DNA of 64,000 nt from Exiguobacterium sp018617385 (GTDB lineage Bacteria; Bacillota; Bacilli; Exiguobacteriales; Exiguobacteriaceae), in the NCBI RefSeq assembly GCF_018617385.1, contig NZ_JACSKA010000001.1, positions 434,001-498,000 of the forward strand, written 5' to 3'. Each line of letters opens with the position of its first letter. The first letter of the stretch is position 1. Positions 32,571 to 41,474 of this stretch are shown piece by piece. The translations under genes and the position numbers were made by a program. A model generated the notes under the pieces. The model ran no database searches. It saw only the letters and a list, made by a program, of their open reading frames with translations, and was not told the origin of the DNA.

Positions 32571-35500
32571 ATGAATATTAAATCCAAATTAAACCAATTA
32601 ATCTGTATTGTTCTTACTTCTTTTCTTGTCCTTGCAACGCTGACACCGCAAGTGACGGAAGCGGCTGTTGACATCACGGTCAATCCATTTTCTCAAAATG
32701 AAAAGACGATCACGGGGAAAGTTGTTAGCGACGTTCCGATTTATGTGAATGTGGAAGGGATGTATAAACTCGTTTCGACAGATGAGAATGGACAGTTCAA
32801 CATCAAGCTATCTGAACCGATTGGACATCAATTCGTCTACTTCTACAAAAAGGAGGGAGACTTCTTTAAAACAATCAAACAAGTACATAGTGGAAGTTAC
32901 GGGAATCAGATGACACCACCTAACTTTTATGGCGTGAAAGATGGCAAGATGGTGTTACAGACCTGGCCAGGATATGAAATCGTAGCGGTATATGAAGGTG
33001 AAACGTATGTTGCGAAAGATGTTGTTCATATTCCAAAGAAACAAGGGCTGGAAGTAAAAGCATACACTCGTTCTGGATCGACACGAAGCAGCACACAGTC
33101 TTATCGATTCGATGAATCCTTCAATATCCCACTGGAAATTGCATCTCCAGAGACCGAACGTTTCATGATTCAAGGTAAGACCCTCCCTTATCAAACAATC
33201 AAAGTAACCGTCGGGAGCTATACGTTTGAAGAGCATTCCGACGCATTTGGTGAATTTTATTTGACTGTACCGACCGAGTATCGTTACGGCTCCGCTGGAT
33301 TCACGTTGACGGCTGAATTGGTTCATGCTCAGTTGCCACAAGAGATCAAAACAACAAAAGAATTCGTTCCTATCACGATTAATGAGCAACAGCCATATAA
33401 GATGCTTGAAAATGGGAGCATTCTTGAAGGGTACACCTATCCGGACGCAGAGATTTTGTATGGGGATCAAACTATTCGTCCGAATGAAAGAGGGCAGTTC
33501 TCGTCACAATTCAAACTAGGCGCTACTGCCAAGCAAGAATTGGTATTTCAACGTAACGGACAACCTTATGCGACGTACTCTTTTGTGCAACCAGTTGATT
33601 CGACAGTCTTTCCATTCGAAGTGACAAAGCAGGCGAGTACGGTGTCTGGACGTGTTGAAGGCAAGACGGAACCTGGTGTGACGCTTGTGTTCCGTTCACG
33701 TGATGGTGAGTTTATCACGAAGGCATCAAGCGATGGGACGTTCGGACTTGATTTACCGTTATTCGAGTCAGGCGAATATGAGGTATTTCTTAAAACGACC
33801 GGATCAATTTATCCGATCGGGAAGAGAGTGACGATTCAAGAAGAACGTCCTCTGGAAGCACCTGTGCTCACATTTAACGAAACCAATTTAACGATTCAAG
33901 CATCGACCTTTGCGGAGTCTGCAGAAATCTTGGTGACGAAACCAGACGGAGACTTTGATTTAAAACAAGTGGCACTTCGAAATGGTGGGGTGGCGACTAT
34001 TCCGTTCAATTACGGGGACCGATACCGAATTCGTGTCGTCAGCGGAAACCGTGTCTCTCCATATGTAGAAGGAATCTATACTCAAATTCAACGACCGACC
34101 TTTACGGATTTTGAGGAGGGAAAAAAGACGATCGTCGGACAAACGGAGCCGAATGCGACTGTCACACTGTATAATTCGTTGATGTATCGTGAAGTGTTGA
34201 CGGTGACAGCCGATGATTCAGGACGTTTTACGTTCGAATTGCCATATGTTTTATCCAAACGGACATATCGTATGCATATCAAACGCCCGAATGGTCTAGG
34301 GAACGAGAACTTCTATCTCAATCCAAAAGACGTTACGGTACCGAGAATTTACGTAGACGCGTATGAGTCGAGAGATGCCATCTCGGAAGATGCGAAGCAA
34401 TTGATGATCACAAGTGACGATCTCATTGAGTCCTCTCAAATTTGGTATACGATTGACGGGAAAAAAGTAAGTGGGATTGTGGAACCGAAACAAGAAGATG
34501 CTTCTAGTAATGAGATAAAGCTATTCGCTTCGACAGATAACAAAACGTTTAAAGAGGCTGGCGTCAAAACAATTGAAATTTCAATCACGAATCCTTCTGG
34601 TTTGACGACTGTCACGAGTTTAGCGGTGAAGGATATCACGCCACCTAAACTTGATATGGATTGGACCTTATATGGGGAGAGTCAGATTTCAGGAACGACC
34701 GATCCAGGGAGGATTGTTCACTTCGGAAGAACTGGTAATACTGTGACTCAAAAAGCAGATGAAGCGGGACGATTCACATTCAAATTGCCTGAACCACTGA
34801 CACCTTATTCACGAATCCTATCTACAATATCTGTATGGGATGAGGCTGGAAATAGATCGACGTCGAGTGTAAACGCATTCGGTCACCCCATTGTCGACAT
34901 TCGTGCAAATATTGATGGAACGAAAGTTTGGCTTGCCAATGAAAACCGCTATTACAACTATATGAACTATGAATTATCAATCAACGGTGAACAGATTCAA
35001 CTCAAAAATGCAGAAATGTTAATTCCATTACCAAAAGCGATGAGCTACCCGATGAAAGTGAAATTGGTTCTGAGGAATTTAGACGGATCAATTAAATCTA
35101 CTTTTGAAAAAGTGCTAGAACGTCCGTCCACGTTGACGACGCCGAAAAATTTGAAAGCTTCTTCAGACCGTCGGACGATCACGGGGCAACTAGATCCATA
35201 CATCTCGTTCGATATTTACGACAAGTCTGGGAAACGCATCACCTCGAACCGGGCGAAGGCAGACGGAAGCTTTGCGGTCGCCATCGTTCGACCGCTCGTG
35301 GCGAACGAATCGCTTCGCATCGTATCGAAAGATGCATTTGGGCAGACGAAGTCGATGACCTTCAAAGTCGCCGACAAGACGCCACCGGTCAAACCGACGA
35401 TTCAACAAGCGGTCGTCCCACTGAAGCAAGTCACTGGAAAGACAGAAGCAGGGGCCACGGTTCGCGTCACGTATCGCGGTAAAACGTATACGACCAAAGC

Positions 35501-35864
35501 GGACTCGAAAGGCATCTATCGTTTGAACGTGTCGAACTGGCTCGCTGGTCAAAAGATCTCGGTGACGGCTCGTGATGCCGCTGGAAACACATCATCCGCG
35601 ACAACGACCGTGATCCTCAAATCCTTCCGGACTGCGAGTGTCTCGGCGATCCGCGCGACGAGTACGTTCGTGAGTGGAAAAGCGGATGCGGCAGCGACCG
35701 TCAAAGTGTATGCGAATAATCGCCAAGTCGGAAAGACGACACGGGTCGGATCGAGTCAATCGTTCAAGATTGCCATTCCGAAACAGAAAAAAGGAACGAA
35801 GATGACCGTTCGCATCTATCGGGCAGGCTATGCCACGGTGGAACGGAAGTTGACGGTTTATTGA
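32571..35864 (+). CDS. Large secreted protein of tandem Ig-like repeats
   Basis: Predicted 1097 residues. Signal peptide about 1-31 (cut near TEA-A). The rest is a chain of about eleven beta-sandwich repeats of roughly 80-90 residues, many with a G-x-T/S-x-P/A-x-A-x-V turn (GKTEPGVTL, GQTEPNATV, GTTDPGRIV, GKTEAGATV), as in Big_6-like surface proteins. The last domain (FVSGKADAAATV to RKLTVY) resembles the C-termini of the genes at 4031 and 12011. No LPXTG, SLH or membrane tail. AAAGGA is about eight bases before the ATG. Probably a fibrous surface or matrix protein. Its first two thirds are more AT-rich than its end. Confidence 0.75.
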   Translation: MNIKSKLNQLICIVLTSFLVLATLTPQVTEAAVDITVNPFSQNEKTITGKVVSDVPIYVNVEGMYKLVSTDENGQFNIKLSEPIGHQFVYFYKKEGDFFKTIKQVHSGSYGNQMTPPNFYGVKDGKMVLQTWPGYEIVAVYEGETYVAKDVVHIPKKQGLEVKAYTRSGSTRSSTQSYRFDESFNIPLEIASPETERFMIQGKTLPYQTIKVTVGSYTFEEHSDAFGEFYLTVPTEYRYGSAGFTLTAELVHAQLPQEIKTTKEFVPITINEQQPYKMLENGSILEGYTYPDAEILYGDQTIRPNERGQFSSQFKLGATAKQELVFQRNGQPYATYSFVQPVDSTVFPFEVTKQASTVSGRVEGKTEPGVTLVFRSRDGEFITKASSDGTFGLDLPLFESGEYEVFLKTTGSIYPIGKRVTIQEERPLEAPVLTFNETNLTIQASTFAESAEILVTKPDGDFDLKQVALRNGGVATIPFNYGDRYRIRVVSGNRVSPYVEGIYTQIQRPTFTDFEEGKKTIVGQTEPNATVTLYNSLMYREVLTVTADDSGRFTFELPYVLSKRTYRMHIKRPNGLGNENFYLNPKDVTVPRIYVDAYESRDAISEDAKQLMITSDDLIESSQIWYTIDGKKVSGIVEPKQEDASSNEIKLFASTDNKTFKEAGVKTIEISITNPSGLTTVTSLAVKDITPPKLDMDWTLYGESQISGTTDPGRIVHFGRTGNTVTQKADEAGRFTFKLPEPLTPYSRILSTISVWDEAGNRSTSSVNAFGHPIVDIRANIDGTKVWLANENRYYNYMNYELSINGEQIQLKNAEMLIPLPKAMSYPMKVKLVLRNLDGSIKSTFEKVLERPSTLTTPKNLKASSDRRTITGQLDPYISFDIYDKSGKRITSNRAKADGSFAVAIVRPLVANESLRIVSKDAFGQTKSMTFKVADKTPPVKPTIQQAVVPLKQVTGKTEAGATVRVTYRGKTYTTKADSKGIYRLNVSNWLAGQKISVTARDAAGNTSSATTTVILKSFRTASVSAIRATSTFVSGKADAAATVKVYANNRQVGKTTRVGSSQSFKIAIPKQKKGTKMTVRIYRAGYATVERKLTVY

Positions 35865-35901
35865 GGAAGTACAATCAATCGGAACTGTTCCTCAGAAATT
35901 A

Positions 35902-35949
35902 AATGAAACGGCTTGAACACCTTCTAATAAGGGTTCAAGCCGTTTCATT
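35902..35949. terminator. Long inverted repeat, probable bidirectional terminator
   Basis: AATGAAACGGCTTGAAC pairs with GTTCAAGCCGTTTCATT and the stem extends further in; it lies between two convergent genes. There is no long T tail on either side. Confidence 0.6.
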
Positions 35950-36046
35950 GTTATTTGATTCGATTTAACTGACGAAGATAAACTTTCTACTCAGAAACAC
36001 ACTATAAATTGGATACGTCATTACACCATAAAAAGGCATCTACAAT

Positions 36047-36475
36047 TTAAGGATTTCTCCACTCTCCGTTCTCGGATTCCCAAATCGAAACAGCTTGATA
36101 GTTTTGTAATGATATATTTTCTTCTCTTAGCCACTCAATGATAGATGTATTTAGTCGATTGGTTAATCGGTTGATTGCACCAGATTCAAGTAAGAGGTTA
36201 TATAGGTCGTTAGTTTCAGAAGAACGTGACTCTACTTCCTCTTCGTAACCATCTTGTTCATATAAGTCGAACATGGAGTTAAGTATATTTTCTCCCAAAT
36301 TGTAAGGGAGATAAGGTTCAAAATAAATAATTTGATATGGTTCTAAGACATCATTCACATAAGAAACTCCGTCAGCAAAGGCAAACGCACTTTTAGAATC
36401 TGAAAAATGTGTAATTCGATCAAGAACTTCTTGGTCACCAATCAATTCCACTCGATAAAAAGGTTCATAAAACAC
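36047..36475 (-). CDS. Small acidic protein of unknown function
   Basis: Predicted 142 residues from a GTG with GGAGG nine bases upstream. Acidic, with no signal peptide or membrane segment, so cytoplasmic. No recognised motif; Leu/Asn-rich helical centre and an ending SIWESENGEW. AT-rich relative to the polysaccharide locus. It lies 70 bases downstream of the SH3b gene at 36549 on the same strand and may be co-transcribed. Confidence 0.5.
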   Translation of the reverse strand: MFYEPFYRVELIGDQEVLDRITHFSDSKSAFAFADGVSYVNDVLEPYQIIYFEPYLPYNLGENILNSMFDLYEQDGYEEEVESRSSETNDLYNLLLESGAINRLTNRLNTSIIEWLREENISLQNYQAVSIWESENGEWRNP

Positions 36476-36548
36476 TAAGTTTTACCTCCTACCAATGATT
36501 TCCTCATCGTTATTTAAAATATAAACCTCTGCATGAAATACATTTGAC

Positions 36549-37571
36549 TTACCAACTTAGCGTTACTCCGCCACCTGAGTAAGCTGTGATATAATACTTC
36601 CCGTACTGCACCCCGTCCCAATACTTCTGTCCTGGTCGAGCGTTCCACATATAGTTCGCTAATGTATCAGTATCTCCGCCTTGAAGACTAGTGATCAACT
36701 TTGCTGTCTTAACATAAAATGAATAGTCTGCTTTTTCTAAAGGATAACTGGCTATTGAAGCTAAATCATTGCCAGTAAATGCATCGATGCTATCCCCAAA
36801 GACATGCACTTCTTTTCCACTACCTGAATAATCATACTTTGTACCAAATAATTTATGAGCTGTATAAACTGCATCTTTGATCTTATACGAGGTCAGATAC
36901 TTACTATGCACCCAGCCCGTCTTTCCATTGAACGTCACTTTATACCAACTGTTATACCGTTCTCCAGAGGAAACAATGAACTCTTTTGGAATCGAAACAA
37001 GTGTTTCTCCGTTTGTCGCATAGGTTTTTTGAAGGGGTGCAATCTCCTTCACCTTATAGATACGAGGCACGAAAGTCTCTTTCGTGTACCGTGTTTTCAA
37101 CTGCGAGCTTGCGACCCATCCGGTCTTCGAACCATAAGTCACCTGTGACCAGCTCTTGTTAACAGCTAAGCGTGTCACTTGTTTAGCTGCAGGCACTTTC
37201 GTCACAATCTTCGCTTTCGTTGAGCGGGACGCATAGAGGGTCACCGTCTTTTTCGTGTCCATCGCTTCCGTCTTTTTGACTTCCATCAGATCCCGTGAAG
37301 CGACCCATCCGGTTTTTCCTTTATACCGTACTTGACTCCAACTCGAATTCACTGCCGTTCGCTCGAGAGATGCACCAAACGGGATTGTCATCACACGCTT
37401 TGATTTAGATGAGCGAGTCGTATATGCTTCCGTTTCGACGTTAGCATGCATGCCCTTCACTTGCGTACTTGCCTCTACTTGAGATGCCTCCCCTATGAAC
37501 GGTGTAGCAGCGGGGGCGCCTAAAAGAGCAACAGAGAGCAGACCTGCTGTGATTGCTTTCAAGATTTTCAT
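36549..37571 (-). CDS. Secreted protein with SH3b repeats
   Basis: Predicted 340 residues. Signal peptide (MKILKAITAGLLSVALLG, cut around residue 30), then three SH3b repeats marked by YTTRSSKSKRVMTIP/GKTGWVAS, LYASRSTKAKIVTKVP/SKTGWVAS and a weaker third with GKTGWVHS, then a unique C-terminal domain of about 100 residues ending GGGVTLSW. SH3b repeats usually bind wall peptides. No catalytic Cys or His pair stands out in the tail, unlike the protein at 6818. AGGAG is eight bases before the ATG at 37571; a TATAAT (37604-37609) lies upstream. Confidence 0.75.
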   Translation of the reverse strand: MKILKAITAGLLSVALLGAPAATPFIGEASQVEASTQVKGMHANVETEAYTTRSSKSKRVMTIPFGASLERTAVNSSWSQVRYKGKTGWVASRDLMEVKKTEAMDTKKTVTLYASRSTKAKIVTKVPAAKQVTRLAVNKSWSQVTYGSKTGWVASSQLKTRYTKETFVPRIYKVKEIAPLQKTYATNGETLVSIPKEFIVSSGERYNSWYKVTFNGKTGWVHSKYLTSYKIKDAVYTAHKLFGTKYDYSGSGKEVHVFGDSIDAFTGNDLASIASYPLEKADYSFYVKTAKLITSLQGGDTDTLANYMWNARPGQKYWDGVQYGKYYITAYSGGGVTLSW

Positions 37572-37603
37572 CGTATTCACTCCTGTCCTTTTCATGAGTC
37601 ATA

Positions 37604-37624
37604 TTATACCATCTGAAAATCGTT
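37604..37624 (-). promoter_or_regulatory. -10 box and AAACGATTT element of the SH3b gene
   Basis: TATAAT about 33 bases upstream of the start, with GAAAACGATTTTC where a -35 would lie. A similar CGAAATCGTTT stands ahead of TATAAT in front of the SH3b gene at 44276. Confidence 0.4.
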
Positions 37625-37757
37625 TTCCCTGTTTGTACAAGATAAAGGATGGATATTCATGTTAGTGGTTGTAAAGAAGGATGCAAGTGTAGACAAGTCG
37701 CACAACCGAACCCATATGAGACTCCCAAGAGACAAACGCATGAAAACGGAATTTTTC

Positions 37758-38324
37758 TCAATCAGACAAGATATATTCATAGTTCGAGGGTAAAGGTTCC
37801 AGTCCGAAAAGCGTACGAGTCTCGTTCCACTCCGGTGGGAAGATCATGTCTCCTCCATACTCGCAGCGGACCCTTTGTTGATTTGCGATGGTCAGGCTCC
37901 ACTCCGTTCCATCCATGATTTGACCGAAATGTCTGTAGTATTTTTTCCACGTAGGGGTGTTCAGCGACAACAGCCGTTGATACAAGACCATGCCTTCTTC
38001 TGAATCGAATCGTTCATGTTTCGTCTTCGGAAGTGTCCAGGGGTCCCGTGATTCGGCATGACTAAAAGCTGTCGTGCGAGAGACGGTTCCGTCCTCGAAG
38101 AATCGGATAGTCATTTCTGTCACATATCCATCTCGTGGAATCAACTTCAGCGTGGCGTTCAGAAGAGGCTGTGGTTCGAGACACGGGCCAGCGCTCGGTC
38201 GATAGGTCAGCACTTTTCTTCCGATGACTCTGGAGAAAGGCGACCGGTTCCTCGGGCGAGAAAGCACCTTCTCTCTTAGTGCGTACAGAAAGAGCTTCCA
38301 TTTGTGTTGAACATCGATGGGCAA
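37758..38324 (-). CDS. Protein of unknown function, paralogue of the next gene
   Basis: Predicted 188 residues from a TTG with AAGGAAGG six bases upstream. No signal peptide. The C-terminal half (KKYYRHFGQIMDGTEWSLTI, then PPEWNETRTLFGL) has the same plan as the protein at 38362 (FVDGGHWALAIVFPNGE, then YPHNWREVQSLFHI), so the two are diverged tandem paralogues. The gap between them is 37 bases, consistent with an operon. The family is not recognised. Confidence 0.55.
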   Translation of the reverse strand: MPIDVQHKWKLFLYALREKVLSRPRNRSPFSRVIGRKVLTYRPSAGPCLEPQPLLNATLKLIPRDGYVTEMTIRFFEDGTVSRTTAFSHAESRDPWTLPKTKHERFDSEEGMVLYQRLLSLNTPTWKKYYRHFGQIMDGTEWSLTIANQQRVRCEYGGDMIFPPEWNETRTLFGLEPLPSNYEYILSD

Positions 38325-38361
38325 GAGGATCCTTCCTTTCTATCATGACATCCAAAGTCAT

Positions 38362-39003
38362 CTATATATGAAATAGAGATTGGACCTCTCTCCAGTTATG
38401 AGGATACTCACAAGCACCAGTATGTTTGAGTGTTTCTCCGTTCGGAAAAACAATAGCCAACGCCCAGTGTCCCCCATCCACAAAGGGTTTACCGTTTGCA
38501 TAGTCTGTTTTCCAATCTTGAAATCCGATGTTGAGAAACTGGTTATAGATTGTTTCGGAAGTGGCCCGGTCGTACCATCCTCCTCTCTGGCGAAGCAACT
38601 CAGAATCTCCCCGCTTTTCGTACGTGTGTTTGACCAATCCTCTTTCAAAAAAGGTCAGAGTTGATATCGTTACGAGAATGTCCGCATAGGATTGGCCGAT
38701 GTAGGTGTTTTCGTAGAGCGTGACTTTAAAGAGGAAAGCATCTGGCTCAATCAACGCATCGATTGGGAACGATATGCGATATGTCAGTTCGTTGAGTTTG
38801 TATGGAACCATGAACTTCCCATCATAACCGAACATCTCAGTGAACTTATAGCGTTTCCTGGCATCAAGTTCGTGCCAAATCAAGTCATCATGGGAATAGA
38901 TTGTGGGTAAAGGGGTGTAGTCAAATTCAGGTAATCGGTTGTCTAACATAAACTGGTTCTTCTCGCGGAATCGCTCGAAAAAAGTATGTACATGTTTCAT
39001 CAT
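38362..39003 (-). CDS. Protein of unknown function, first of a tandem pair
   Basis: Predicted 213 residues, no signal peptide, rich in aromatic and charged residues. C-terminal part shared with the following gene (see 37758). AGGAG is nine bases before the ATG at 39003, and a TATAAT lies about 65 bases upstream (39069-39074). The pair looks like one of the many duplicated cytoplasmic gene families of Bacillales whose role is unknown; nothing in the sequence fixes a function. Confidence 0.55.
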   Translation of the reverse strand: MMKHVHTFFERFREKNQFMLDNRLPEFDYTPLPTIYSHDDLIWHELDARKRYKFTEMFGYDGKFMVPYKLNELTYRISFPIDALIEPDAFLFKVTLYENTYIGQSYADILVTISTLTFFERGLVKHTYEKRGDSELLRQRGGWYDRATSETIYNQFLNIGFQDWKTDYANGKPFVDGGHWALAIVFPNGETLKHTGACEYPHNWREVQSLFHI

Positions 39004-39081
39004 GATGTTGTTCTCCTAAACGATGATTTGGATGAATCTGAGAGTGGCGTGCTGAAAATACGATTTCATTATAGGTCATCT

Positions 39082-39129
39082 TTGTAAGCGAACGATGTAA
39101 GATAAATGACCAGGTCGAACGATTAAGAT
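39082..39129. promoter_or_regulatory. CGAACGAT direct repeats and a cre-like box
   Basis: CGAACGATGTAAGAT at 39089 and CGAACGATTAAGAT at 39116 are direct repeats 27 bases apart between two divergent genes. The first overlaps TTGTAAGCGAACGAT (39082-39096), one mismatch from the cre consensus. Possible operators of one or both neighbours. Confidence 0.4.
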
Positions 39130-39200
39130 GTATGTCGAGGGATGAATCATGATGTATCACAGAAAAATAATAAAAAAGGTAAATATAATCCAAAATAAAG

Positions 39201-39229
39201 TTGTTTATTCATAGGTGGATGGATATAAT
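39201..39229 (+). promoter_or_regulatory. Sigma-A promoter of lyase paralogue 2
   Basis: TTGTTT, 17 bases, TATAAT, 39 bases before the start codon. Confidence 0.75.
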
Positions 39230-39267
39230 TTACAGGGTAAAATCAAACAGAAACTGTGAGGAATATC

Positions 39268-41361
39268 ATGAAACCTTTGTATACACGATTGTCAATCGGC
39301 GTGCTGAGCGGGATGCTCCTGTTCGCCCCGGTCACGGCTGAAGCAACGGCAAACTCGGACTTTAACGCCCGTGTCGCCCCGTCGACGACGCTCCTAGAAA
39401 TGAAAGACAAGAAGTTAGTCCCGCTCCAGAAGACGAACGCGACGAAAGAGTATCGCATCGTCCGCCCGTCCGGTTGGTATTATCTGGCCATGTCAGGCGG
39501 CAAACGCATTTACGTGAAGAAGAGTCAAGCCGAGGTCGTCCCGGCCCGATCGTTGACGAAATCACGGATTCAATCGGCGACGAACCGTCCGCTCATTCAT
39601 ACATACATGAAAGAGACCGATGCCCACATCCCGTACGAGTATGATCGCTTGACGACCGAAGAAGCGAAGACGTACGCGGATCAGGCACTCGCCGGCAACT
39701 GGTACATCCCGGCGGAGCCGAAACAATTGTCCGTGCCGAACATCGACACGTTCAACTGGCATAAGGACGTGCCGGCTGTCGACAATAACTCGTTCCCGTT
39801 CCAAATCCACTATATGACGGTGTTGAACCAATTGACGCAGGCGTATAACGACTCAGGCGACCTCGCCTATCTTCAATATGGCGAGCGTCTCGTCAAAAGC
39901 TGGACGAAAGCGCACCCGGCCTATAACTACAAGCGACTCAAGTGGGGATACAATGACCAGGGCACTGCCCTCCGCGTCTTCCATCTATTGAACTTCTGGG
40001 ACGTGTACAAACAGACATCGCTCAACAAAGACCCGGCGTTCACCGAGCTCATCTTGAAGACGCTGTATGAGCATGGCGAGATTTTAGCATCCGCTGACTT
40101 CTATAAAAAAGAGCACAACCATGGAATCTTCCAAGACATGGCGCTCACGGCGATCGCACAGACGTTCCCAGAGTTCGACAAGAGTAAGACGTGGCAGTCG
40201 CTCGCGAGCTCACGCCTTCAAGCACAACTCGCCTTCAGCATCTCGCCTGACGGGACTCATCTGGAGCATTCACCGTACTATCATGTGTACGTCTATCATA
40301 CATTGTCACGGTTTATCGAATGGGCTGACGCCAACGCCTTCGTCTTGCCGTCACGGTCGGGATATATCGAGAAGATGCCGGACCAGCTCACCTATATGTT
40401 GAAGCCGAACCGGACGCTTCCGATTTTCGGTGATACGACTGGTTATTTAAAAGCGATGAACATCATTCCGAATACTGAGAACTATCCGGAACTCTCCTAC
40501 GCCGTCAGTGGCGGGGCGGAGGGGACGGTGCCACAACTGTTGACGAAACAACTCGGCGACCAGTACAGCTTCATGCGTGAATATTGGTCACGTCCACCGG
40601 AGTCGTTCTCGGGTGCGACCCAAGTGATGATGACGGCGGGGTACCATAGTACCGCCCACAAGCACGCCGATGACTTGAGCATCGACCTGTACGGACTCGC
40701 CCGTGACTTCATCGTCGAAACGGGACGCTTTGGCTACTCGAAGGACCCACGACGCCGGGAAGTGCTCAAGGTCGAGGCGCACAACACCGTGCACCGCTAC
40801 GGGGACAATCTTGACTTGAGTGAAAGTATGGTCGGCAAAAGCCGAATCGTATCAGTCGACGACAAGGGCGATACGAGTATCGCCATCGGAGAGAGTGCCC
40901 TCATCGGGAAAGGTGCGACCCATCGCCGGACGCTCGTCTATGACAAGGCGAAGACGCTCGTCGTCTACGACAAGATCACTTCGCCGACTCCGGACATGTT
41001 CGTGCAGCGATTCCATCTCGGCGACGGCTTGAAGCCATACGCCGGCTCGACGGACGCGCAGAACGTGACGTTCCGGGATGACAAGCGCCGGACGATCCAG
41101 TTGATGCAGCTCGAGACGGACGAAGAGTCGTACATGTCGATTCAGCCGAGTCACTTGTCTGTCCGCAACTTCGAATGGAAGCCGCGTGAACAGGTCGTCT
41201 CGATCGAGTATGGGGATGACGTCCGTTACCTCACGCTCATCCGGATCGACCGGACGAGCACGTCGATCGTCGACGCCTCGTTAGCCGAGCAACCGGAGCA
41301 ATACGTCGTCACGTATACGCTCTCGAACGGCACGACGAATACGATCAACGTACCAAAATGA
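39268..41361 (+). CDS. Secreted heparinase II/III-family lyase, paralogue 2
   Basis: Predicted 697 residues. Signal peptide (about 1-25, cut near EATANSD), SH3-like N-terminal domain, alpha/alpha-toroid with NHGIFQDMAL at about 284 and HLEHSPYYH at about 331, and the beta-sandwich motif HKHADDLSIDLYG at about 464. All catalytic-type residues of the polysaccharide-lyase family are kept. AGGA is five bases before the ATG at 39268; a GTG four codons earlier overlaps that site. Strong promoter and terminator of its own. Very similar throughout to paralogue 1, but on the opposite strand 9 kb away. Confidence 0.9.
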   Translation: MKPLYTRLSIGVLSGMLLFAPVTAEATANSDFNARVAPSTTLLEMKDKKLVPLQKTNATKEYRIVRPSGWYYLAMSGGKRIYVKKSQAEVVPARSLTKSRIQSATNRPLIHTYMKETDAHIPYEYDRLTTEEAKTYADQALAGNWYIPAEPKQLSVPNIDTFNWHKDVPAVDNNSFPFQIHYMTVLNQLTQAYNDSGDLAYLQYGERLVKSWTKAHPAYNYKRLKWGYNDQGTALRVFHLLNFWDVYKQTSLNKDPAFTELILKTLYEHGEILASADFYKKEHNHGIFQDMALTAIAQTFPEFDKSKTWQSLASSRLQAQLAFSISPDGTHLEHSPYYHVYVYHTLSRFIEWADANAFVLPSRSGYIEKMPDQLTYMLKPNRTLPIFGDTTGYLKAMNIIPNTENYPELSYAVSGGAEGTVPQLLTKQLGDQYSFMREYWSRPPESFSGATQVMMTAGYHSTAHKHADDLSIDLYGLARDFIVETGRFGYSKDPRRREVLKVEAHNTVHRYGDNLDLSESMVGKSRIVSVDDKGDTSIAIGESALIGKGATHRRTLVYDKAKTLVVYDKITSPTPDMFVQRFHLGDGLKPYAGSTDAQNVTFRDDKRRTIQLMQLETDEESYMSIQPSHLSVRNFEWKPREQVVSIEYGDDVRYLTLIRIDRTSTSIVDASLAEQPEQYVVTYTLSNGTTNTINVPK

Positions 41362-41364
41362 GCA

Positions 41365-41390
41365 GGGCCCAGCGAAAGCTGGGCTTTTTT
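41365..41390 (+). terminator. Intrinsic terminator
   Basis: GCCCAGC pairs perfectly with GCTGGGC around GAAA, then six T. Confidence 0.9.
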
Positions 41391-41425
41391 GTGTGAACGA
41401 CTGGGTAACTCTTGAATCCCACCAT

Positions 41426-41453
41426 TTGCTAAGGTAGAATTTTCAAGTATAAC
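41426..41453 (+). promoter_or_regulatory. Probable sigma-A promoter of lyase paralogue 3
   Basis: TTGCTA, 16 bases, TATAAC, 22 bases before the start codon at 41475. Confidence 0.45.
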
Positions 41454-41474
41454 AAATGACAAGTGAGGGAACGA

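Noticed and set aside
37612..37624. cre box in the SH3b promoter
   Set aside because: GAAAACGATTTTC is palindromic but the spacing from TG to CG is off by one base on both strands.
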